Assembly: GCA_947476675.1 (NCBI GenBank)
Contig: CANJRL010000001.1
Span: 22,028 to 86,027 of the forward strand
From: Phycisphaerales bacterium
Lineage (GTDB): Bacteria > Planctomycetota > Phycisphaerae > Phycisphaerales > UBA1924
DNA length: 64,000 nucleotides
Direction: 5' to 3'
Part shown: piece by piece, positions 33,904-42,662 of the stretch
Position numbering within the stretch: the first letter of the stretch is position 1
Layout of the letters: the number at the start of each line of letters is the position of its first letter
Made by a program: the position numbers and the translations under genes
Notes under the pieces: generated by a model
The model's input: only the letters and a program-made list of their open reading frames with translations
Database searches by the model: none
Told to the model about the DNA's origin: nothing

Positions 33904-36146
33904 CTCAGGTGAACGGCGATGCGGCGGTCACGGCTGGCGGCGGGAGGAGCGCGGGCGAGGACCTGCCGCCGGGCGCGGAGGCCCGACGGAGCGGCGCCGG
34001 AGCGTCGGCGGCGGATGGCCCGAGGCTGCTCAACCGCGATCTGTCGTGGCTGGAGTTCAACCGGCGCGTGCTGCGCCTGGCGACGGACGCGCGGACGCCC
34101 CTGCTGGTGAGGGTGAAGTTCCTGGCGATCTTCGCGTCGAATCTGGACGAGTTCTTCATGAAGCGCATCGCGCTGCTGCGGCGCGACGCCGCCACGGGGT
34201 TGCGGCGGCGCGAGTTGTGGGGGATGACCGCGGCGGAGCACCTGGCGGCGGTGCGGCGTTTCATCCGTGAGTTGCAGGCCGAGCAGGCCGAGTGCTTCGA
34301 CAGCGACATCAGGGGTGCGCTGGCCGACAAGGGCATCCGTCTGCTCCGCTGGGCGGAACTGAAGCCCGACGAGCAGGCGCGGGTGGAGCGCTGGTACCGG
34401 CACAGCGTGTTCCCGATCCTGACGCCCCTGGCGGTTGATCCCGGGCACCGCTTCCCCTTCATCTCGAATCTCTCGGAATCGCTGGGCGTGATGCTGTCGC
34501 CCCCGGAGCAGCCGGAGGAGCGGCTGTTCGCGCGGGTGAAGGTGCCGGAGATGCACCCGAGGTGGGTGCGGGCGGACGAGCCGGGCGCGGCGCTGAAGCC
34601 CCCGATGCCGGGGCAGGCGCTGCGGCTGGTGAACATCGAGGAGGTGATCCGGCACAACCTGGACGACCTGTTCCCCGGGATGCGGATCGAGAGCGTGATG
34701 CCGTTCCGGGTGACGCGGAACAGCGAGATCGAGCCCGACGAGGACAGCGACGACCTGCTAGAGACGGTGGAGGAGGCGCTCAAGGCGCGGCGGTTCGCGC
34801 AGGTGGTGCGTCTGGAGGTCTCGCCGGATGCGCCCAAGCGGCTGCTGGACTTCGTGTGCGACGAGCTTGAGCTCGATGCCGAGGACGTGTACCACCGGGG
34901 AGGCCCTCTGGAGTACGGCGACCTGTTCGCGATCGGCTCGCTCAAGATGCCGGACCTGGCGTACTCCGCGTGGACGCCGGTGGCGCCGGCGCGGCTGGCG
35001 GACGAGGACGCGGACATCTTCCAGGTGATCCGCCGCGGCGACCTGCTGGTGCACCACCCCTACGAGAGCTTCGCGGCGTCGGTGGAGCGGTTCATCCGCT
35101 CGGCGGCGCGGGACCCCAAGGTGGTAGCGATCAAGCAGACGATCTACCGGACCAGCGCGGACTCGCCGTTCATCCCCGAACTGGCCCGTGCCGCGGAGTC
35201 GGGGAAGCAGGTGGCGTGCCTGGTGGAGTTGCGGGCGCGGTTCGAGGAGATGGCGAACGTGCAGCGGGCCCAGCAGCTGGAGAAGGCCGGCGTGCACGTG
35301 GCGTACGGCGTGGTGGGGCTCAAGACGCACACGAAGATCGCGCTGGTGGTGCGCCGCGAGGCCGACGCGCCGGGCGGGCTGCGCACCTACGCCCACATCG
35401 GAACCGGCAATTACAACTCGATCACGGCGCAGCTGTATACCGATCTCGGGCTGATGACGTGCGACCCGAAGATCACCGGGGACGTGGTCGAGCTCTTCAA
35501 CTACCTGACCGGCCGGTCGCGCAAGCGCGACTACGAGCGGCTGCTGGTCGCGCCGGTGGCGATGAAGCAGCAGTTCCTCGGGCTGATCGACGCGGAGATG
35601 GCGAGCGCCCGCAAGGGCCTCCCGGCGCGGATCGTCGCGAAGATGAACGCGCTGGAGGACGACGCGATGATCGAGAAACTCTACGAGGCCTCGCGCGCCG
35701 GCGTGAGGATTGACCTGATCGTGCGGGGGTTCTGCTGCCTGCGCCCGGGCGTGCCTGGGATGTCGGAGAACATCCGCGTGATCTCGGTGATCGGGCGGTT
35801 CCTCGAGCACTCGCGGCTGTTCTATTTCGCGGCGGGGCGCGACGAGCCGGCCGAGGGCGAGTGGTACATCGGCTCGGCCGACTGGATGCACAGGAACCTC
35901 GACTACCGCGTCGAGGCGGCGACGCCCATCGGCGACCGGGCGCTCCGCCGGCGGCTCTGGGACGTGCTCAGCGCGATGCTCGCGGACCAGCGCGATGCGT
36001 GGGACATGAACCCGGACGGGTCGTACACCCAGCGCGTGCCTCCGGGGGATGCTGACACGACGTCGCCCGCCTCCATGGGCGCATTCGCGTACTTCATGCG
36101 CCAGACGCTGCTCGAGCGGGCCTCCGGGGGTTCGGTCGAGGGCTGA
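33900..36146 (+). CDS. ppk1: Polyphosphate kinase 1
   Basis: The 748-residue enzyme makes polyphosphate from ATP. The N-domain begins at LLNRDLSWLEFNRRVLRLAT (about residue 42), after a Gly/Ala-rich extension. Further blocks are LAIFASNLDEFFMKRIAL, HHPYESFAASVERFIRSAA, KQTIYRTSADSPFIPELARA and VELRARFEEMANVQRAQQLE. The catalytic His is in LKTHTKIALVVRRE, followed by TYAHIGTGNYNSITAQLYTD. The start ATG overlaps the stop of the PTPS gene. The length is typical (about 690-740). No exopolyphosphatase or phosphate transport gene is adjacent. Confidence 0.95.
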   Translation: MTQVNGDAAVTAGGGRSAGEDLPPGAEARRSGAGASAADGPRLLNRDLSWLEFNRRVLRLATDARTPLLVRVKFLAIFASNLDEFFMKRIALLRRDAATGLRRRELWGMTAAEHLAAVRRFIRELQAEQAECFDSDIRGALADKGIRLLRWAELKPDEQARVERWYRHSVFPILTPLAVDPGHRFPFISNLSESLGVMLSPPEQPEERLFARVKVPEMHPRWVRADEPGAALKPPMPGQALRLVNIEEVIRHNLDDLFPGMRIESVMPFRVTRNSEIEPDEDSDDLLETVEEALKARRFAQVVRLEVSPDAPKRLLDFVCDELELDAEDVYHRGGPLEYGDLFAIGSLKMPDLAYSAWTPVAPARLADEDADIFQVIRRGDLLVHHPYESFAASVERFIRSAARDPKVVAIKQTIYRTSADSPFIPELARAAESGKQVACLVELRARFEEMANVQRAQQLEKAGVHVAYGVVGLKTHTKIALVVRREADAPGGLRTYAHIGTGNYNSITAQLYTDLGLMTCDPKITGDVVELFNYLTGRSRKRDYERLLVAPVAMKQQFLGLIDAEMASARKGLPARIVAKMNALEDDAMIEKLYEASRAGVRIDLIVRGFCCLRPGVPGMSENIRVISVIGRFLEHSRLFYFAAGRDEPAEGEWYIGSADWMHRNLDYRVEAATPIGDRALRRRLWDVLSAMLADQRDAWDMNPDGSYTQRVPPGDADTTSPASMGAFAYFMRQTLLERASGGSVEG

Positions 36147-36248
36147 CCCGGCTTTGCGCGGATAGCGGCGGGATTTCTCTTGGTTCCGGCGGAGCCGCGC
36201 GGTACAGGGAGTGGTTCTCGACCGACTCCAACGCGCCAGGAGAAACGC

Positions 36249-37850
36249 ATGCGCCCCAGCCTTGCCGCCCTCGTTCCGGCCCTGCTCGCCTGCCCCGCCG
36301 CCCTCGCCTCGTGGCCGTTCCTGCCCGGGGTGAACCTGGCCATCGCCGATCGGCCTGGCGATCAGGCGGTGCTGAAGATGGCGGCGGCGTCGGACGGGGG
36401 GTGCTGGTTCGGGTGGTTCGACAACTCCGGCGGCTCGTACGCCGTCAGGGTGCAGAAGGTCGACTTCTTCGGCGACGAGACCTTCGCGCACAACGGGCTG
36501 CTGGTCAGCACCAACCCGCAGAACACCTCGCTGATCGACTGGGACCTGAACTCCGACGGGGCCGGGGGGTGCGTTGCGGCGTTCACCGACATCCGCGCCG
36601 GGGGGGACCTCGATGTGTACGCATACCGGATCGGCGCGAACGGCGCGCTGCTCTGGGGCGCGAACGGGGTCACCATCTCGGACAACACCAACTTCGACGC
36701 CGACCCCCGCATCGCGCGGCTGTCGACGGGCGACTTCGCGGTGGTGTACTCGCGGCTGGTGCAGAGCGGCGGGGCGGCTCCCGGGCTGGTGCTGCAGCGG
36801 CTCGACGCCGCCGGCAACAAGCAGCTCGGCGCCGACGGCGTGGTGATCGCGGGGGATGGGACAGAGGCCCCCGGGTTTGTCGAGATCACGCCGGCCGAGA
36901 GCGGCTCGTTCATCGCGGTGTGGGTGCGCGACACGCGGACGTTCAGCAGCCCGCGCCAGGTGTTCTGCCAGAAGTTCAGCGCCGGCGGCGCGGGCCTGTG
37001 GAACGGCGGGTCGCCGATCGTGCTCTCGACGAACCTGGTCCCCATCGCGCACCGTCCGCGGCTTGTTCCTGACGGCTCGGGGGGCGCGGTGTTCGCGTGG
37101 CACACCACGGCGCTGCTCGCGTTCGCGCAGCGCGTGAGCGCCGCGGGGACCGTGCAGTGGCCGGCGAATGGGCTGCAGGTGATCACCACCGCGGGCAACC
37201 TGACGCTCGATCCGGCGCTGACGTACGAGCCGATCACGGGGGAGACGACGATCTTCGTTCGTGAGACCAACTCGACGCAGTCGCAGACCGGGCTGTTCTT
37301 CCAGCGCGTCAACGCATCGGGATCGCGGTTCGACGCGGACGGCGTGGCGATCGTGCCGCTCGGCGCCGCGGCGGTCTCGGCGCCGCTGGCCTCGCGGACG
37401 CTCTCCCAGCACGCGATGCTGGTGTACTCGACCACCGCGTTCGGCACGAACGACACGACGGTCTGGGGCTCGCGGATCCAAGCGAACGGAACGCCGCTGT
37501 GGCCCGGCCAGAGGCGGCAGTTGAGCCCCTCGGCGGGCTCGCGATTCCGCCTGCGGCTCGCGCCGACGGCCAACGGCGAAGTCCGCGTCGGCTGGGAGGG
37601 TGACACCCGCATCGACGCGGCCGGCGATGTCTACGCCCAGAATCTCACGCCCGGCGGCACGCTCGGCGCCTGCCCGGGCGACTCCAACAACGACCTGTTC
37701 ATCGACTTCAACGATCTGAACATCGTGCTGGGCTCATTCGGGCAGACCGGCTCGCTCCTGCCCGGGGATGTCAACGGAGACGGCGAAGTGACCTTCGCCG
37801 ATCTCAACATCGTGCTGGGCGGGTTCGGCACGTCGTGCTTCTTCCCGTGA
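36249..37850 (+). CDS. Secreted beta-repeat protein with C-terminal dockerin repeats
   Basis: The 533-residue protein starts at an ATG seven bases after AGGAGAA. A signal peptide (about 1-20, PALLACPAALA) leads to a long region of repeating motifs of the kind WDLNSDGAGGCVAAFTDIRAG and ADPRIARLSTGDFAVVYSRL, which look like beta-propeller blades. Two dockerin-type units end the protein: GDSNNDLFIDFNDLNIVLG and GDVNGDGEVTFADLNIVLGG, then GTSCFFP. The first unit lacks the second Gly of the calcium loop. It is likely a surface or exported binding protein; no enzyme motif was found. It converges with gltX 20 bases downstream. Confidence 0.8.
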   Translation: MRPSLAALVPALLACPAALASWPFLPGVNLAIADRPGDQAVLKMAAASDGGCWFGWFDNSGGSYAVRVQKVDFFGDETFAHNGLLVSTNPQNTSLIDWDLNSDGAGGCVAAFTDIRAGGDLDVYAYRIGANGALLWGANGVTISDNTNFDADPRIARLSTGDFAVVYSRLVQSGGAAPGLVLQRLDAAGNKQLGADGVVIAGDGTEAPGFVEITPAESGSFIAVWVRDTRTFSSPRQVFCQKFSAGGAGLWNGGSPIVLSTNLVPIAHRPRLVPDGSGGAVFAWHTTALLAFAQRVSAAGTVQWPANGLQVITTAGNLTLDPALTYEPITGETTIFVRETNSTQSQTGLFFQRVNASGSRFDADGVAIVPLGAAAVSAPLASRTLSQHAMLVYSTTAFGTNDTTVWGSRIQANGTPLWPGQRRQLSPSAGSRFRLRLAPTANGEVRVGWEGDTRIDAAGDVYAQNLTPGGTLGACPGDSNNDLFIDFNDLNIVLGSFGQTGSLLPGDVNGDGEVTFADLNIVLGGFGTSCFFP

Positions 37851-37870
37851 TGCGTCGGTGAGTCGGAGGC

Positions 37871-39592
37871 TCAGCCGTTGGCGGCAAGGCACGCGTCGAT
37901 GCGGGCCAGCGTCCGCTCGCGCCCGAGCAGCGCAGCGGTCGCGTCGATCGGGGGGCTGACCGTCGTCCCGGTCAGCGCCACGCGCAGCGGCTGGGCGACC
38001 TTGCCCAGGCCCACGCCCATCGCCGAAGCGGTCTGCTCGATCAGCGCGTGGATGGCCGCGGGCTCGAACGAGGGCAGTGACGCGAGGCCCTCGCGGATCG
38101 ATCGCAGCGCCCGCAGGCCCTCGCCGGCGTCGGCCTTGAGGTTCTTCTCGACCGCCTTGGGGTCGTAGGCGATGGCGGCGTCATCGAGGAACAGGAAGCC
38201 GCCGCTCTGGGCCGCCTCGCGCAGGGTCTTGCTGCGCGGGCGCACCGCGGCGGCGAGGGCGTCGAACTGCTCCGGAGGGAGCGCCGCGAGGCGCGGGGCG
38301 TCGGTCTGGCACCAGGGGCGCCAGCGGCGCGCGAACTCCGCGTCGCTCATCCCCCCCATCGCGTCGGTGTTGAAGGCGAGGAGTTTCTTGCGGTCGAACC
38401 GGGCGTTGGTCTTGCCGATGCGCTCCAGTTCGAACCACTTCGCGAGGAACGGCAGGTCGAACTTCTCGACGTTCTCGCCGGCCTCGGCCGGGGGCGACCA
38501 GCCGAGCAGGGCGATGAAGTTGGTGATGACCTCGGGCAGGAAGCCGGCGCGGCGGAAGTCGTCGACGCTGACCTCGGGGAGAGAGAGGCCGACCTCGGAG
38601 GCGAGGCGCTCCAGGGCGTGCGTCTCCAGTTGCTTGGCCTTGTCCTTGAGCCAGGCGGAGAAGGCGGCGTCGTCGAGCCCGGGCGTGCCGCGGACCGGGT
38701 CGGGGGCGTGGGCGAGGCCCTTCTCGGCGCACCACCTGCGCGCCGTCTGGTCGCGCTCGCGCTTGCTCATCTTTGTGCCCTGCTCGTTGAAGATCAGGGG
38801 CATGTGGGCGTAGACGGGCGTGCGGAAGCCCAGGGCGCGCTGCAGGGACACGTGCTTGGGCGTGTTGTAGAGATGCTCCTGCCCGCGCAGCACGTGGGTC
38901 ACGCCCATGGTCTGGTCGTCGGCGACGACGCCGAAGTGGTACGTCGGGAAGCCGTCGGCCTTGCGGAGGACGAAATCGTCGAGTTCCTCCGGGCCGACCC
39001 TCACCTCGCCGAGCACGATGTCGTGCACGACGACCGGCTCATCGGGCGTGCGGAAGCGGACGACGTGCGGCTCGCCGGCCCTGGCGCGGGCGTCGCGCTC
39101 GGGCTTGGGGATGTCGAGCGCGGCGCGATCGTAGCGGTACTGCTTCCCCGCGGCGGCCGCGGCCTTGCGCTTGGCCTCGAGGTCGGCGGTGGTCTCGAAG
39201 GCGGCGTAGGCGTGCCCGCTCTCGATGAGCCGGTCGAGCAGACCGTTGTAGATGGGCAGGCGCTGGGACTGGAAGAAGGGCGCGACGCCGCGGGGGTCGC
39301 CCCCGATGACGCCGGGCTTGAGGGGTGCGCCTCCGGGCGCGCGGTCGTGCTCGGCGAGCGTCGGGCCTTCGTCCCAGTCGATGCCGAGCCAGGCGAGGTC
39401 GGCGAGGATTCCTCGGGCCGAGGCCTCGCTGCTCCGCGCCTGGTCGGTGTCCTCGATGCGGATCATGAAGGCGCCGCCGTGCCGGCGCGCGAAGGCCCAG
39501 CAGAAGAGCGCGGTGCGGGCGCCTCCGATGTGCAGGTGCCCGGTGGGGCTGGGCGCGAAGCGCGTGACGATGGGCCGATCGTTCGGGGGCAT
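37871..39592 (-). CDS. gltX: Glutamate-tRNA ligase
   Basis: The protein has 573 residues from ATG 39592; a GTG two codons earlier is an alternative. The class I aminoacyl-tRNA synthetase HIGH motif is HLHIGG in RFAPSPTGHLHIGGARTAL, and the KMSKS motif is KMSKRERD. RIEDTDQAR and TYHFGVVADDQTMGVTHVLRG are typical of GltX. The length is about 80-100 residues more than the common bacterial form, owing mainly to loops such as LAEHDRAPGGAPLKPGVIGG and GLAHAPDPVRGTPGLDD. It attaches Glu to tRNA-Glu. Whether it also charges tRNA-Gln cannot be judged here. Confidence 0.95.
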   Translation of the reverse strand: MPPNDRPIVTRFAPSPTGHLHIGGARTALFCWAFARRHGGAFMIRIEDTDQARSSEASARGILADLAWLGIDWDEGPTLAEHDRAPGGAPLKPGVIGGDPRGVAPFFQSQRLPIYNGLLDRLIESGHAYAAFETTADLEAKRKAAAAAGKQYRYDRAALDIPKPERDARARAGEPHVVRFRTPDEPVVVHDIVLGEVRVGPEELDDFVLRKADGFPTYHFGVVADDQTMGVTHVLRGQEHLYNTPKHVSLQRALGFRTPVYAHMPLIFNEQGTKMSKRERDQTARRWCAEKGLAHAPDPVRGTPGLDDAAFSAWLKDKAKQLETHALERLASEVGLSLPEVSVDDFRRAGFLPEVITNFIALLGWSPPAEAGENVEKFDLPFLAKWFELERIGKTNARFDRKKLLAFNTDAMGGMSDAEFARRWRPWCQTDAPRLAALPPEQFDALAAAVRPRSKTLREAAQSGGFLFLDDAAIAYDPKAVEKNLKADAGEGLRALRSIREGLASLPSFEPAAIHALIEQTASAMGVGLGKVAQPLRVALTGTTVSPPIDATAALLGRERTLARIDACLAANG

Positions 39593-39670
39593 CGGCACGA
39601 GGGTAGCGGGAGGGCGCGACGCCGGGTTGGGTTCCCGCTTCGGTCACGGGCGGGTCGGCCTGCAATGCTG

Positions 39671-40708
39671 TCAGGAGATGCGGAGGAGGTGGAACGCCCG
39701 GAACGACGCGAGCCGCTGGGCCCCGGCGGCGGTGAAGGTGAAGTCGACGTCGATCGAGTCCTTCGGGATGCTCAGGGTGAGCCCCCGCCCGACGCCGGTG
39801 ATGCCGTCGATAGTCCCGGCGATGTCCTGCCCGTGGTCGGTGACGCCGTTGATCGCGGCGCTGTAGGAAGTGCCGTTCTTGGGATTCACCGCGTTGGCGT
39901 TGTCGGCCTGGTACTGGTAGATGCCGCCGCCCTTGATGCTCGACGGGTTGACGACGCGCACGCGGACGAACTCGTCGGAGCCGTAGCCGACGGAGTCGAG
40001 ACGGACGCCGCCGCCCGACAGGGTGGCGTGGACGCCCGTGCTCTGGGTGAAGAAGTTCACCGTCACGGCGATGTTGGCGATCGAGGTTCCGGAGGAGAAG
40101 GAGAGTTGGACGCTGCCGCGGGCGCCCTGGACTTCGAAGACGAACGTGCCGTTGGTCCCGCCGAGTTGGAGGTTCGGAGCGGCGAAGGAGAGCCGCAGCG
40201 CCGCGGTCTGGGCCGACTGCGTAACGGTCGCGTTCACGTCGCGTCCTTCGGCGACGCTGAGTTTGTACGAGCGCACCCGGGCGGACGCGATCTGCGGCGC
40301 CAGGTAGGTCAGGCTGAAGTTGAAGGCGTCGGTCGCCGGGTCGGCGAGGCGCTTGACCGCGTCGGCGTCGGGGGCGTCGGCGATCTTGGCGATGGAGCCG
40401 AGGATGCCGTCGAGCCGCGAGCGCGTGCCGGCGAGAGCGGAGGCGCCGGCGCTCAGGCCTGTGAGGTCGGCGCGGATGCCCTTGACCAGGGCCTCGACCT
40501 CGGCGAGCGACGATGGAGTTGAGGCGGCGCGGGCGCTTAGGGCCCCTGCGCCCGAGAGCGACACGCTGTCGTCGGGCGGTGCCTTCGCGGTGGGCAGTGG
40601 CGAGGCGGGGGTGGTGGGCAGCCTCGTCGGACCGAGAGCGCCGGGTCGCTGCGCGGGAGCGGCGGTCGGCTGAACGAGCGCGGCAAGATCGGCGGAGATG
40701 CGCGGCAT
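39671..40708 (-). CDS. Flagellin hook-IN motif protein
   Basis: From the ATG at 40708 (GGAGG seven bases upstream) the protein has 345 residues. The middle part contains the flagellin hook IN motif: a strand VQLSFSSGTSIANIAVTVNF followed by STGVHATLSGGGVRLDSVGY and SDEFVRVRVVN. The N-terminal 60 residues are Ala/Pro-rich, and a helical part (LAEVEALVKGIRADLTGLSA) precedes the motif. Flagellins and hook-associated proteins have this motif in the D2/D3 region, with conserved N- and C-terminal helices; these helices are not recognisable here. No flagellar genes are nearby. It may be a diverged flagellin-like secreted protein. Confidence 0.65.
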   Translation of the reverse strand: MPRISADLAALVQPTAAPAQRPGALGPTRLPTTPASPLPTAKAPPDDSVSLSGAGALSARAASTPSSLAEVEALVKGIRADLTGLSAGASALAGTRSRLDGILGSIAKIADAPDADAVKRLADPATDAFNFSLTYLAPQIASARVRSYKLSVAEGRDVNATVTQSAQTAALRLSFAAPNLQLGGTNGTFVFEVQGARGSVQLSFSSGTSIANIAVTVNFFTQSTGVHATLSGGGVRLDSVGYGSDEFVRVRVVNPSSIKGGGIYQYQADNANAVNPKNGTSYSAAINGVTDHGQDIAGTIDGITGVGRGLTLSIPKDSIDVDFTFTAAGAQRLASFRAFHLLRIS

Positions 40709-40951
40709 GCGAGGGCCTCCCTGGCGCCGCAACGCCTCCCAGGCGCGGCGGACGCGGTTCGGATCAACCGAGGTGGCAGGCTCTCCGAGCCCGGAAACGA
40801 TCCGCGACCGGGGTGGATTTCGGCGCTGGGGGCTGAGAAACGAGAGATTTTGGGGCGTTTTGGTTCTGGGACTGGATGAAGGAACTGGGGCTATCATCGG
40901 GGTAGACGATCCGGGGAAATGCGATGACATGTAGTCGGGTAGGAGGTCGGC

Positions 40952-41881
40952 GTGGCGGAAGAGAAATCAGTGCGACTGCCGACGGTCGAGGAGTTGCGAG
41001 CATTGCCGCGTTGGGCGCGGGCTGCGTTTGCAATCAGATGCGCCAGGCGGCTGCAACCCCTCCTCGACGATCGCTACTTTGTGGGTGTGGAAGGCAGCGC
41101 TAAGCGTGTTGCCGAACAGATTTTGAGCGATCTGGAGTCTGGAACTGCACGGCATGATTGGAAGCCGTCAAGTTTCAGTCCTGACTGGGGCTCCACGACC
41201 GCGGCTCAGAGCCCCGAAGGGCAGATCCAGCGCAGCATTATTCACTCGATTAACTGTGCAAAGGACGCAACGCTTGCGGCCTACGTTGAGCCTAGTCGTC
41301 TGGCGGTGATCGAAAGGTATCGCGCTGCTGAGGCCGCGCACATACTCGATCCCACCGTCCCTTTCATTCATGATCCCGATGTGCCAACCAACGAGGAAAG
41401 AGAGATCCGATACGGGGCGCAGCAGGCAGTCGAGGCCGCGAAACCGTCGCTGAGCGTCGCCTCTCTACTCGATCGCTCCCGAGCAGAGCCGGACAACAAC
41501 TCTCCGAGTCTGATTGAGCCTTTATTTAGCGCCATCGAACGCGATTACGAACTCCTCAAGGCCGCTTCCGCGGCCGAGAGATGGACTAACGAAACCCCCG
41601 TGCCGCCGGAGTTTTTCGGCCCGCTGTGGCCTTGGGGAGAGCCGGAGGGGTGGCCGGACGTTACCGATTACAACCGGCCTGAACACCACGCTGCGGACCG
41701 GATGTCGCTCCGCGTCATGGTTCCGGATTTCATGTCTGATGATGAGGCGGCGGAGCACATCGCGGGCCTGTATCGCGTGCTCAATGAATACCACATCGCG
41801 TGCGGCGGGCAGGGATTAAGCCTAGATCTTGACGACTGGCACATCCTTGTCAATGCGGTGGCCCCCGTGGGGGTGGCGTGA
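40952..41881 (+). CDS. Protein of unknown function in a low-GC islet
   Basis: The 309-residue protein begins with GTG after a strong AGGAGGT site. No domain was recognised. It is acidic and helical in the first half (LPTVEELRALPRWARAAFAI, VAEQILSDLESGTARHDW), has a Trp/Pro-rich segment (EFFGPLWPWGEPEGWPDVTD) and ends in a helix (EAAEHIAGLYRVLNEYHIAC). No signal peptide or membrane segment is seen. Codon use differs from the neighbours, with far more A/T in third positions. Two 60-base stretches of the islet that I counted have 62% and 52% G+C, against 75% for one in the adjacent kinase gene. It overlaps the next gene by one base (TGATG). Confidence 0.72.
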   Translation: MAEEKSVRLPTVEELRALPRWARAAFAIRCARRLQPLLDDRYFVGVEGSAKRVAEQILSDLESGTARHDWKPSSFSPDWGSTTAAQSPEGQIQRSIIHSINCAKDATLAAYVEPSRLAVIERYRAAEAAHILDPTVPFIHDPDVPTNEEREIRYGAQQAVEAAKPSLSVASLLDRSRAEPDNNSPSLIEPLFSAIERDYELLKAASAAERWTNETPVPPEFFGPLWPWGEPEGWPDVTDYNRPEHHAADRMSLRVMVPDFMSDDEAAEHIAGLYRVLNEYHIACGGQGLSLDLDDWHILVNAVAPVGVA

Positions 41882-42069
41882 TGAGCGAGCGTCATGACAT
41901 CGTGCTGAGCCAGGACGGCGGCTCGCCACAGCGCAATCGCATGGTGCGCCTCGTGCGAGCCTTCCGCGACGCAGCACAATGGATCAACAAGACATTGCGG
42001 CCGCAACAAGCAGTTGAGCAGATCCGCGACGATGGGCTTCGGTTGTTCAAGGGAAAGGCCGACGAGTAG
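41881..42069 (+). CDS. Short protein of unknown function ending at an in-frame amber codon
   Basis: The 62-residue product (MSERHDIVLSQDGGSPQRNR start) overlaps the previous stop by one base, so it is coupled to the unknown gene before it. It contains a helix with VRLVRAFRDAAQWINKTLRP and ends KGKADE at a TAG (42067-42069). The same frame continues open for 78 more codons to a TGA at 42306, and that part looks like coding sequence. The gene is therefore either truncated by a nonsense mutation or read through. No known family. Confidence 0.55.
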   Translation: MSERHDIVLSQDGGSPQRNRMVRLVRAFRDAAQWINKTLRPQQAVEQIRDDGLRLFKGKADE

Positions 42070-42306
42070 GACGCGCGAGCGGCAAACATTCAGGCTGCTG
42101 CCGTCAAGAAGATCCGTGCATTTGAACTCGATAAGGAGCGTCTCCGGATTGAGAGGATGAAGGCTGAGAGTGCGGGAACTGCGACTTTGATAAGGCTGGA
42201 GATCGACAAGCGCAAGGCGATGGCGGACTTTATCCGTGACATGACGGATCGCGGCATGACTGTTGACGCCGCAGTTACGCTCAGCAAGGAAGTGTTCGAC
42301 GCCTGA
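42070..42306 (+). pseudogene. In-frame continuation after the TAG of the preceding gene
   Basis: Reading on in the same frame from the TAG gives 78 codons that begin DARAANIQAAAVKKIRAF and continue as a charged helix (ELDKERLRIERMKAESAG, LIRLEIDKRKAMADFIRDM) to TGA at 42304-42306. Its composition and coiled-coil pattern match the 62-residue part, so the two probably once made a single protein of about 140 residues. An internal ATG at 42157 could start a 49-residue product, but no well-spaced ribosome site exists. Confidence 0.55.
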
Positions 42307-42662
42307 GGTCGCGTTCCAGTATTCCCTGACCGTCGCAATTCGTAAACACTGACGACCCTCATTCGTCACACCGCGCGTCCCCAAAGACTTCCGGGAGGAG
42401 AATGGAGAATTCCCGACCTTTGACGCCGAAGGCGTCGCGGCGCCAAGCCACGGGCTTCAGCCCGTGTGAAGCGGCTGGATGGCGCCCGGCACGGGGCGCC
42501 GGATAAGGTCCCTCAGAGGGCCGGCGCTCCGTGCGGGGCGAAGGGGGCGTGCGCCTTGGCCGGTTCGTTCGCCGCGGCGTGATCCGTCATGACGCCCGAT
42601 GCCCGGGCCTCCGCGAGGCACGCATCGAGAGGCCCGCCGGACCGCCCATTACACTTCTTCTC
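42307..42662. other. Intergenic stretch between the low-GC islet and the PfkB gene
   Basis: No convincing gene or RNA was found here. The first 110 bases are of intermediate GC and look like the right border of the islet. Three successive hairpins lie at 42422-42500 (listed separately). The last 160 bases are again GC-rich and presumably hold the promoter of the kinase gene. Confidence 0.6.
42422..42500. repeat. Cluster of three hairpins (REP-like) at the islet border
   Basis: GACGCC-GAA-GGCGTC (42422-42436), CACGGGC-TTCA-GCCCGTG (42449-42466) and GGCGCCC with GGGCGCC (42481-42500) are all perfect stems. The middle one resembles the CACGGGCTnnAGCCCGTG hairpins found in REP-type elements mobilised by RAYT/TnpA-REP proteins. 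No transposase is present in the window and no second copy was seen. Confidence 0.5.

Noticed and set aside
36311..37072. Frames in other phases within the dockerin gene
   Set aside because: They are Arg-rich without motifs, while the chosen frame has signal peptide, ribosome site and two dockerin units.
42307..42662. Search for a tRNA gene or attachment site beside the low-GC islet
   Set aside because: No cloverleaf or GGTTCGAATCC-like T arm and no direct repeat flanking the islet were found.
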